Assembly (NCBI GenBank): GCA_950022655.1
Contig: OX465579.1
Location: 49,455,950 to 49,519,949, forward strand
Direction of reading: 5' to 3'
Source: Alentia gelatinosa
Lineage: Eukaryota; Annelida; Polychaeta; Phyllodocida; Polynoidae
DNA length: 64,000 nucleotides
Under the pieces are notes generated by a model that was not told where the DNA came from, did no database searches, and saw only the letters and a list, made by a program, of their open reading frames with translations. Of this stretch, positions 54,601 through 64,000 are shown one piece after another (within the stretch, counting starts at the first letter, position 1; the number at the start of each line of letters is the position of its first letter). The translations under genes were made by a program, and so were the position numbers.

Positions 54601-57600
54601 TGGAAATCTATGAAGAATGGATTGATATACGATCATAGTCACCTACCTTATTTTCAATCAGTATCTTAACGATAGAGCCGATTGTAGTTAGAATATCATT
54701 TATTATTATCAGGAGATACCATAGATCCACAAACTCCATCTTCTCTGACAGTGTCAGCTCATAACTGTATTGTCGGATGAAAAACTTGACTGTTTCCTGG
54801 GAAAATCAAAATCAAAGTGACAGGGTACGTTCCATACATGTATTTCAATTAGACAATAGAAAATGGGATCCTCTTCATAAATAGGTTGGGTACATCGTAT
54901 ACATTTAGTCTGTGTGGGTTACAACATTATCTCGTTTTAGATAAATTCAACACAAACTGTCAGCTTACATCATCACCACAATGCCAATCGGTTGAAGACC
55001 ACAGCGAATACACACAATGTGACCGCTAGGCAGGCAGGACAAAGTGTAACACACAATATAGGCTAAATATACGGTGTTCCAACATGGTGGAGCATGAAGA
55101 CAATAATAGATCAGAAAACCTGTCATTATATTACAAAGTTCAAATGCCCTTGCACTTTAACTATTTTTTTCTTCTTCATTGGAATTACAACACTGGGGTC
55201 CAAAATTATCCACACAAATGACAGATTCATGTACAGGCCGCCTGGTGTTGAAGTCACGTATCGACTTTACAGGAGCCATGTATAGTAAGGAGGAAAGATC
55301 AAGGTTGCTTACCCGGCGGAGTTTCTGAGCCCGGTAGATGGAGCGAAAGCAAAGAATCATGGAGGCCAGGCAGATGATGATGACGACAGCATCAAACACC
55401 GACCTGGAGATTATTATCGATTCCTCATCCGCTGTAATCATGTATAATATTCAAATATTAAGTAATGTATGTGTGGAGATTATTCATAGGTCACCCGACT
55501 TTTTAGATGCACATATTGAGTATAAACAAACTGACTGATCCTGTCTGCCTGAAGGATATCAGAACGATGTTGCCATATATCACTGCGCTTTACCTACTTA
55601 TAAAGCCATCTATACATACATACATACATAAAGAACTGCCAGCCCAATTCAAAGGATTAAACTAATAAGCTCAGAGTGGGATATTACACATCCAGAAGAA
55701 TTGGCGTCATTTTAGACACTAATTAACATAAGATTTGTTGCTTTTGTTAATTACAAAATATAACAAGAAAACAGAAACAATTGGAGGTAAGCCACAATAA
55801 AATATTTGTTTGATACTCTTAAGTAAACTGTAAAAGAATCCAGCAAAAGACCAATTGACTGAGTCGAGACGATTGATTGATTGATTAAAGATAATGCCCT
55901 GAGGTCGACCGTGCTAGGGACAGATAATGACCAATCCATAGGTCAGCTTCACATGTTCACATCTTGTATCCTGATTAGTGTCCATTTCACCATTAAACTC
56001 TGGATGGATGTTGTATGGATTTTTACTTCTTATTTCAATCAGCTTGCCAGTCAGATTTCATTACTTTCCGATATAGGCCTATGGGATTTTATATTAGGGG
56101 TAGGATAAATATCTATATAAAGTACCGGCTGAGAAGAAGTATGAGGAGCTCTATGATATAATGAATGGGATATGTGTCTATGGAGTGTGTCAATACCACT
56201 ATCGTACAAATTGCTAACTAGTCAATCTAATATGCCTATGAACTTTCGTATCGTTTTAAGGGTAATGGGTTGTCTTCGTTCTGTATTGTTCTGTACCGTT
56301 TTGGATGTCTGTCGTCTAATTAATTCAGCCGGAATAACTATCAAAAGACAGTTGAGTAGAACAACTTATCCTACCCCTAATATAAAATCCCATAGGCTTA
56401 ACATTGGGTTTCCGTATGCCACGCTGACTGGCATACAGAGTTTTATATGCCACTAGTGGCATACAGCATTGTTATCACATAATATTCCAAAATCGAGGAG
56501 ATAGGGTAGGATAAAATCAAAATCTGATTCGTTTTAATCTTGGCCACCACATTCCACTTCTGGAGTTTTGGCTCCGGACTTCACTCGGCTTCGCCTCATG
56601 AAGTCACTTTGCCAAACTCCAGTCGTGGAATATGGTGGCCAAGATTAAAACTCATCCAGTTTTACGATATTATTAGAGCTAGACGACATTGTGTGACCTG
56701 TAATGAATATTCGATATCACGGAAAACCTTTTTTTTTAAAATTAGTTTATTCTTCTGAAACATGCATCGGCGATTAACCGGTATGACCGCTTATTCCAGC
56801 GTTTCAAGTAGAATCAGTGTATCCTCTTTCACCTACGCTGACCTAATTTTGGTGGGGTGCATCGGGCTGTGGTTGATATTTTTGTCTGTATACACTTTTG
56901 TATATCTTGAATGCACAGTTTTTGTTATTAGGACAGTGCAAGGAAGAACGCCCACTCGGATGATTGTACTATATCCTCTTTCATGAATTAAAAAACAAGT
57001 ATGTGGGTGAAAGTGTGAAAGGATGAAAGGGTGTATGTGAACATCCATGGGTGTGTGAATTTACGGGTGTATGAATCCATAGAAGTGTGAGTGTATGAAT
57101 GTGTGGGTGTATGACTTTTTTCGGGGGGGGGGGGGGTTACTTGTCTATTGATGTTGATTGAGTATATGTGTTGACTCTGGTGTTGACAAACTTCTATTAC
57201 TGGGTATCATTTCGGTCCAATGAGTTTGAGAATCTGTGGTGAGTGAAGGGAAGGGTGTGGCAGATTCTGACTAGAGACTAGATGTCTAACGACCCATGTG
57301 ATACATAAGTTAAGAATGGGTGTGGAAATTTGGGACCAGAATGACTCTGTCACATGTTGAATATTCATATCAACTGCCTTTTCTTGTATGCTTTCATAAA
57401 CATATACTCACGCAATTGAAAATAAAAACTATAAGTTATAGCAAGCTTTGCAAATTAGTGCAAGTTGTTTCTGTGATAATTCAAAAAAGCATCAACATTT
57501 ATTGAAATAGCGAGGTCTGTACATACCAAAATAGCTTTCCCTCCATTATTTTACAGGGGTACAGTGTTTTACTAGTTGTACCTCAAACTTATCACTATAT

Positions 57601-60600
57601 AGAAATACAATTTTGGTAACGTTTATCTAAAATCTAGGAAAAAAGCAGATATATCTGTTGTCCAAATACTTTATCTATTCATGCGACGACAGCAAGAAAT
57701 ATACAAGTCAATGGCAGAGAATGTATGAACGATAATGCCAAAGAGTTGAATAAAGCCATCCACGAAAAGCTCGAAAAGCGGTACCGTTAAGCATTCCACC
57801 TTTGATGTACACAGATTTTCAATTAGTCTGACGGTAAAGGTATATTGTTTAAGGGATGAGACCCTTTACATCTATCGAAAAACAATGGTGTATATGAATA
57901 ACCAGAAATAATGCAAATAAACCTTAAACATCATTAACTGCAGAAACCGGAAATGTCATTAACAACTTCTTTTAATGATATATTCAATATATGTATCTGA
58001 AGTGGGGTATTGCTTTTGGAAAAGAATCAAAGCGAAACTTTGCAATATACGATTAATGAAGTTAATTCTATTCAGAAACTGTATATTTTCAACCTACCCA
58101 AATCTGCAACGAGAGAAGAAGATTATTTAAATAGGTATGATGAAATATCTTGTCATTGACTCCAACTGTACACACCTCTGACAATCTGTAGGTTCCTGTC
58201 ATATCTCAGTGTTGAGAGAGTGTTTGCAACATCCGGTGTTGAAGAAAATGAAATTTAAAAACTGCACTGAATATAAAGTAAAAAAGGATTTTGTACGACG
58301 TTAAATGTCTGAGGAGGGTTTTACTTACTTGGATGCGCCATACGACCGTGGCAAAATAATGGCTTTTCATAGGAGTCCAAGGTAACCAGCATCTGTCCGT
58401 CGTGTTCGTGATTGCCGTAAACAATCTTAATAAAAATGAAAAGCATTACAGAGCCAGTGAACCTGATAAACAAAATCTAAATGCTCTTGTTTGAGGAGGT
58501 AGTCAATGTGTCGCCAGGATTGGCTCTTGGAGAGACCAGACCCTGCCAAGGAGTTCTTAAAAATGGACCTGTGACTATCTTTATCTGTATATCGTGAGAC
58601 GAGGCGTGTGTTGAGTCCGAGTATGACTGCACTATTGATTTATTTGTAACTGATAATTGTCTTTCTATTAGTAGGTAAATTAAAGTAATGACTCATTCTA
58701 ATTTCAAAGGCCGTTGTGGGAATATTTAGAATCACAATGTATTGTACGTATTTGATTTATGGATTAGAAACTATAAGGTAACCATATACACTTATTAGCA
58801 GGTGGACGGTTGTTCTTTAGGTTATGGCTATAGCCTACTATAGTACACATGCTTGTAGAGTCACTAGGTGACCTAACCACATTTTTTTATTAACAAGGAG
58901 CACTGATGTAACATTTACCATCTCCATAAGTGGCACTGACAGTTGCTTACCCTCTAGGACGTGTCATTATTTATTTTGAACTTGTATTTGGTATGATATT
59001 CATGTATTTTTGCCTAATTTCATAGCATGGGGGGGGGGGGGGGTAGCAGCCATCTTTGAATTGTATATGTATAAGGCATGTAGACTGGTGCCCTGCCCAA
59101 ATGAAATAAGGGGCTGGTAACTACTTCTTTCGTAATACTATTGAAAGACATTGAACTGACAGTCATGCCACCTCTCTTAGCTCTACTAGACTTGTTCAAG
59201 TTTATTCTATTAGGTCATAGATCCAAACATTACATTTGGTTTTCAATCCAGACTAGATCACAACAAAATATGTTAGTTTAAAAGTGTTACAATCAGCAAT
59301 TCTGTTGTACTGACTGTAAGGAAGATGTCAGGCCTTTAATGTATCTAGGCCAGGCTTCCAGGCTATAAGGCATGTGCCAATATGCTTAGAGAGTGATAGG
59401 AACCAGAGACCTTTGGTGGAACAAGGCTGCATTACAATTAAAAGATGGCTGGCCCCCATCCTATGAAATCAGGCAAAAATACATGAGTAATGAGTACCAT
59501 ACCAAATATAAATTTAACCTAAATAATGATACTTTCTAGGATGTAAGCAACTGTCATTGCCACTTATGGAGATGGTAAATGGTACACCAATGCTCCCTGT
59601 TAATCAATATTGAGTAACCCTTTGTCTCAGTATGCCCATTTCACCCCAAACCCCCCACTTTCAACAAATACTTGGAATATTTCTGTAAATATAGAATCTA
59701 CCTAGAAAATTCCACTTCCTAGCACCTACTGTTTTTATTCTCTTTCAAATGAAGCATATTATATTATGATTCAACCAATTTAAGGGTAGAAATATGTCCA
59801 TAAAGGAGTTCTTAAAAATGGACCTGTGACTAAAAAAGTCCCCCGAACTGAATTCGCTGTTTTTCAAAAATCCATGCTAAAACACTAAATACTAAAACAG
59901 TAAGGCATTGTACCACCATAAAACCTTCTGTCCAAAACAGAAATCATATTCCTATCTGTACTTAGTTAGCTATAAAGGGCAAAAATGTGGTCAGGTCACC
60001 TAGTGCCTCTACAAGCATGTGTACTGCAGTAGGCCATAGCCATAACCTAAAGACCAACCATCCGCCGGCTAATAATAGAACTGATATATACATGTAGAAT
60101 ACTTACATTAATCTCAAACTTGTAACAATCTGGTTTGTCGTGTTTGGATAATGCCTTCAAGTGGATCGTCTTCAGAGTGAACTTAAGTGTTATATCCAGC
60201 ACACTGTCAAAATTGATTTCAGATTTGTTCAGCCGGAGGAGTTCTTTTATGTTGTAGTCACACACTTCGTGACCAGTGGCATTCGAACAGATTTTAACCA
60301 CATCAATGCAATCTGGAATGACACAAGACCATCTTGATACTTTCTAAATATATAAAAAGAGGGGATCAAGATTATTTTACTCAAAAAACACTTCCATTTT
60401 TATAAACCTAAAGTTTTTATTTCTAAAAAAAATAATTCTTTCATCATCTCTGTTGAAGACTTTGATAGTCAAAATAGTCTTAATTCTATTTCCCGTGCAA
60501 ACGGCTGGGATTCATAAGAATACCTCAATAAAGACCAAAACAGGAGTATCAAAACTAGGTATATTGGCAAGCAATATTTCGTGGAAACCGATTAAGAAAA

Positions 60601-61522
60601 CACCCTGTCTGAAAGATGCCCCGGTATGTTTAATAAAGTAGAGACTTCCTTTCAAGCTGATCGTTTGTTTCCACAAACAGCAGAGCACAGAACTGACGAA
60701 TTGACCACATAAATATCCAGGAATTGTACGTCTTTTAATTGAAACTGACATGTAATAGTAATATATCAAGGTATCTCATCATAACTTACCTGTAACATGT
60801 TCAGTGTCGTAGTCGTAAGTACCGTTTGTAAATAGTCCCCTTTCATAGTGTGTGTTACAAAACCGGGGTCGAATGTGGCCACGGTCAAACCGGTATGCTC
60901 CAATAGCCAATACCTCTGTCAAGTCATACTGTGAACATAGAGTAGTCTTTTAAGTTCATATAGATTAGTGAGTATGTACATATATTACAAAGTATCCAAA
61001 CATCCAACCATGGGTCAACTCAATTAAATCAAGAATTTTCAAAAAGATATTGACCAACTTATTTTATCCATTCAGAATAAAGGTGATGAAAAATAGGAAC
61101 CGATAGCACTCTAGGGTGGGCTGAAGGGTATGTATTTCTAAACTATGTATTTCTGAATCGAAAAGAAGAAGGAGATGTTATGTACAGATCACAAATTGAA
61201 ATGATAAAAAGGTACATCACTGTAAAAATTGTGCTTTTTTTTTTGCCTTGAGCGAATAATTTCCAGAAAAAGGAACTGTAAACCCTGATCCAAAATGAAA
61301 GAACCAGTTATTTATGAGAAAGTGGCTTACCTGTCGCATAGCATGGTCAACATTTTTATAAAAATCAGGTATGGAATATATGGCATATGGCCCTGAAGCC
61401 GGTGGATAGGGTAGTGTTTCATAGCTAGGAGTCCAGTCCTTCAGGTACAAGTGTTTGAAGGCGATATTACTTTTCTCCAGGAAGTTCACGTGTGACGAGC
61501 GTGAGAATCCAAACGACGTGAG
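51610..61522 (-). CDS. MCOLN: Mucolipin / TRPML cation channel (partial, 10 exons seen)
   Basis: Minus-strand exons: 61522-61331, 60928-60790, 60312-60107, 58425-58329, 55431-55313, 54796-54647, 53489-53388, 53068-52946, 52425-52216, 51782-51610. All have GT...AG borders and agreeing phases, totalling about 504 residues. Mucolipins are endolysosomal TRP cation channels. The luminal domain comes first ('[12 protein letters not shown]', '[12 protein letters not shown]', '[13 protein letters not shown]'), then membrane segments: '[18 protein letters not shown]', '[19 protein letters not shown]', '[18 protein letters not shown]' and the signature '[16 protein letters not shown]'. The pore exon holds '[11 protein letters not shown]', the acidic selectivity filter, followed by the last helix. 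The cytoplasmic tail has a Cys cluster ('CFERCTCCN') that may be lipid-modified. The N-terminal exons are beyond the right edge and the final exon is uncertain. The paralogue cannot be assigned. Confidence 0.94.
52443..52622 (+). repeat. SINE-like dispersed repeat S, copy 3
   Basis: 'GATGAAAGTCGGGACTGAG', 'GAACAGAATGGCTATG-G-ATCGATA' and 'TTGCACCCCTG' match copies at 3585 and 10932. It lies between mucolipin exons 52425 and 52946, immediately next to the pore exon and antisense to the gene. Confidence 0.6.
53500..54646. other. Mucolipin intron
   Basis: AT-rich, no repeat or gene recognised. Confidence 0.3.
56077..56108. repeat. Right end of a TTATCCTACCCC-type transposon
   Basis: A 32-bp sequence ending TTAGGGGTAGGATAA is the perfect reverse complement of 56366-56397. 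With 42713-43549 as the model, this is the right end of one element and 56366 the left end of another. Confidence 0.55.
56366..56473. repeat. Left end of a TTATCCTACCCC-type transposon
   Basis: It matches 42713-42830 with few differences, including the palindromic 'TATGCCACTAGTGGCATA' and 'GCCACGCTGACTGGC'. A possible degenerate right end is 'GGGTAGGATAA' near 56505-56515. Confidence 0.6.
56531..56651. repeat. Long hairpin (near-palindrome) P4
   Basis: GTTTTAATCTTGGCCACCAC onward is mirrored by the right arm ending GGCCAAGATTAAAAC. Apex ACTCGGC-TTC-GCCTC near 56583-56596. The left flank 'CTGATTCGTTTTAATC' also occurs near 42862-42877, so a related element was once there. Confidence 0.75.
56652..58328. 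other. Mucolipin intron
   Basis: A 'GTGTATGAATGTGTGGGTGTATG' type imperfect tandem repeat (about 57000-57115, pieces of 7-10 bp) is followed by a G13 run (57125-57137). No gene seen. Confidence 0.35.
58795..59065 (+). repeat. G-tract dispersed repeat E, copy 4 (internally deleted)
   Basis: It starts like copy 1 ('GCAGGTGGACGGTTGTTC'), jumps from 'GTGACCTAACCACA' to 'CAAGGAGCACTGATGTAACA', and ends with G14 at 59029-59042 inside 'ATAGCATGGGG...'. The middle 400 bp is absent. Confidence 0.6.
59440..60065 (-). repeat. G-tract dispersed repeat E, copy 5 (inverted)
   Basis: Full-length reverse complement of copy 1. The homopolymer sites are short here (C5 near 59840, C6 near 59651). It abuts mucolipin exon 60312-60107. 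Confidence 0.7.
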
Positions 61523-62879
61523 CTAAAAAGGAAGCAAACACGTGGCATATATTCCAGCAGAAAATTTTACTGTTGGCCTGGTGGAGAGAGGTATACCCCC
61601 CTTCGGTGACAATACAATTCACTATTTCGAGGACTAAATTTCTTTTTTATGATTCTTTTTCTCCAGAATCTTCTGATCTCTTCAATGGTGCTTCAATTAT
61701 AAGGCATGTTTAAGAGCACTTCACACTAGTTTATGGTTGGTTGTTGTGCTGGACCAAGTATCAGCCAATGAACAGGGACATGTCATATCATCTTCTCAAA
61801 TTATGCTCTTTCTCCCTTCTTAAAGGAGTCTTCCTTGTGTCTGTAGCCTTGAGGTAGTGAAGAGGACATTAGCCATATCCTCTGATTAAATTCATGCTTA
61901 TTTACCTTAAAATTAACATTGATACAAAGCAGCTTTCATAAATGAATATCTAGATTACAATGTGCAACCACGTTTAAACATATCTTTTGTAAATGTGCAT
62001 CTACATTTCATGAATATGATTCACTCATATCATGCAGAATCGTGTTGAATAAATATTTTTTTAAATATATAAAAGGCGACGTCTGTTCCCTAGACTGAAA
62101 ATATATAAAACCTGATCACGTGGGGGCAGGTCCCTACAGATTCTTTGGGGAAGATAATGAAGCCATCGAGATATCTTAGAAAGCTTCAAATTGAGTTAAA
62201 CCACAATAAACAAATTCAGAATTACAGAAATGGATCACTTCATGAAGGGAAGTAATATACCGACTGTAGCGATCTTTTTGTAGCCCTATGGCAGTAAGGA
62301 CAAAAGAATTGAAAGGTGTCAGGGTTGTGTCATAGTGCAGGAACGCGACCGGCTCACCCATCACAGCAAGTAATCAACGAACTGTAGCACAGTGTGACAC
62401 CTGCCAATCAAAGTCGACTCGAACTTGGCACATTTGTGTAACTGTTCACCACTATTTACGTTTAGGAAAATACCGTTCTCTTTATGATATGTAGCAATAT
62501 ATCAAAAAAAGAAAGCAAATAAATTCTCAACAAATAAGTATACCATATATAGATGAATATCTTCTTCAATACTAACCGACTATTCTATTTTATCTTTATA
62601 CAGTTTTGAAAATAATATGATACCTAAACATCACAAAGTATGAAGTTGAGATTTGAGTGTTGCTACATCTAACCATATGGTACCTAATGTCATAAATTGT
62701 TATACAGTAGAACCCTATGTAAGTAAATTCTACTTAACAAGCCCATAGGGCCAATTTAGTAAGTTTTATTACACGTGTAAAATCATGTAACTCTCGCGCA
62801 CTCTTAGTTTGTGTGGTAGTTGAAGTAGTAGAAGTAGGAGAAGAAGCAAAATTACAAATTGTTTCACACAAAGTCTACC
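61523..62879. other. Mucolipin intron (5' side)
   Basis: A TACAGTAGAACCCTATG start at about 62703 resembles the pogo-like end at 38918. A minus-strand open frame (62364-62176) has no recognised domain. Confidence 0.3.
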
Positions 62880-63698
62880 TCCCCATGAAGATTCGGAAGT
62901 TTATTGATGTGCATACAGCGGTATGTATAGTCATATCTCTATTTATGCCTTATGTGGATTATGGGGATACTTTTTATGGAATGGGGACTTAATCAGAATC
63001 TTAACAAACTTCAGTCTCTGCTCATTAAGGTGTTAAGAGTGGCTTGTAAACTCCCTGAGGGTGTAAGCAATCTAAATCTACATAAAATGGCGAAAATGCC
63101 ATACTTAGGTGAGAGAAGGGAGACACACGTTGAAAACTATATGTTTAAAATGAGAGATGGCTTGAATCTGATAAAGGAGAGAAGATGGAATACCAGACAA
63201 ACTGAAGCAGTGAAATTTAGGACAAATATGCCCAGAGTTGAGCTTTATAAACAAAGTGTGTAATAAAGGAGAGCAAACATTTGCGAAACGGCTTGAGAAA
63301 TACTGAAACCTGTAATGGGTTTAAATGGAAACTGAAAATGAAGAAAATTGATGAGTTGATGAGGAGATAGATAATGAGTGGGTATTATGAATGAGTAAAT
63401 GGATCAATCAGTGATATGAGATTTATATTTTTAGGAATAGGTGACTCACCGTTTATTGTACATTCGATATAGAGTTAAATGTTGAATTATAAATATGTAC
63501 AAGTTCAATAACTCAAGGTTATTGACCAAATGTGTCTGAAAGCATTGTACTTTGAACAAGAGAAATTGTGTTGATAATGGTATTATGGCTCCAGATGATT
63601 TGATGATCTAACCCAGACAACGATACTCTAAGGGTAGATCATACCGGCCCTTTGGACTGAATGCTCTTGCAGTTTAGATAAAAAAAAAAAAAAAAAAA
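62880..63698 (+). mobile_element. 5'-truncated LINE with poly(A) tail
   Basis: Plus-strand frames read the C-terminal part of a LINE ORF2: 'LFMPYVDYGDTFYG', then after a shift 'NQNLNKLQSLLIKVLRV', 'LHKMAKMPYLGERR' and 'NMPRVELYKQSV'. About 430 nt of 3' UTR follow and end in A18-19 at 63681-63698. The layout is typical of a truncated LINE insertion in an intron. The clade is uncertain (CR1/Jockey/RTE-like). Confidence 0.7.
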
Positions 63699-64000
63699 TT
63701 GTAGTCAATCTTCTTTATCATGTAGTAGCAGACCTAACTCATCCTTATGCTAGGTTTCCACCATCACCCCGGCAGTCTCAGCAAAGGATTTTGGGAGAAA
63801 CCTAACTCGACTTGTACTTTCTAAGTCGTTGTATCTGGACTTGGTTGTGAATCTTAACTGGACTTGACTGCCGGGAGCTTGTCGGGACCGCCTGGACAAA
63901 ATTTCTGACTGTCAAAAAATTCAGCGAAAGTCGACTTATGTCGACGGGAAACGGCCATAATCAGGCTTAAGTCGTCGGGCCTGGCAATCTTAACTCGACT
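63699..64000. other. Right-edge stretch with repeated CTCGACTT/AAGTCG phrases
   Basis: Motifs AACTCGACT, TAAGTCGTTG, GTCGACTTATGTCGAC and TTAAGTCGTCGGG recur in both orientations, suggesting one end of an inverted-repeat element that continues past the window. Confidence 0.3.

Noticed and set aside
62176..62364. Minus-strand frame 'GEPVAFLHYDTTLTPFNSF'
   Set aside because: It looked at first like a mucolipin exon, but it does not match the family, its second half is low-quality, and the firm exon at 61522-61331 has a different acceptor context.

Overview
The window is nuclear DNA of an invertebrate animal. It has AT-rich non-coding DNA, short exons with GT...AG introns, and many retrotransposon and miniature-transposon remnants. 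The mix of Penelope-like, L1/Tx1-like and TA-flanked elements and the gene content fit a lophotrochozoan, most likely a bivalve mollusc. That assignment is inference, because no species marker is visible.

Three host genes can be rebuilt exon by exon. BRIX1 (minus strand, 10 exons, 23273 down to 8436) and DNAJC21 (plus strand, 16 exons, 23665 to 38624) stand head to head with 391 bp between their start codons. Both encode 60S ribosome biogenesis factors, so this looks like a shared bidirectional promoter. A mucolipin/TRPML cation channel gene (minus strand, 10 exons seen, 61522 down to 51610) fills the right part. Its N-terminal exons lie beyond the right edge and its last exon is uncertain.

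The rest is mobile and repetitive DNA. 0-8 kb: LINE reverse transcriptase relics, including a long but frameshifted L1/Tx1-type element, and foldback repeats. 15.9-20.0 kb, inside BRIX1 intron 1: a nearly complete Penelope-like element (Pro/Asn-rich ORF, reverse transcriptase, GIY-YIG endonuclease) with two frameshifts. 27.0-27.5 kb: an 11-bp minisatellite in DNAJC21 intron 1. 38.9-46 kb: a dense nest of non-autonomous DNA transposons, a 5'-truncated Penelope-like insertion with a 16-bp target duplication, and a dispersed family carrying expandable G/C homopolymer tracts. 56-64 kb: further copies and a LINE 3' end with a poly(A) tail.

The most interesting signal is at the 3' end of both Penelope-like copies. 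A hammerhead-ribozyme core is split into two halves joined by a perfect CCGC/GCGG stem III, with exactly 192 nt between the halves in each copy. A TATA box sits 40 nt before the cleavage-side half in both, suggesting that the ribozyme could be assembled from the two ends of the element's RNA. A second pattern is a set of 70-145 bp near-palindromes whose arms differ but whose apices resemble CTCGGC-loop-GCCTCG.
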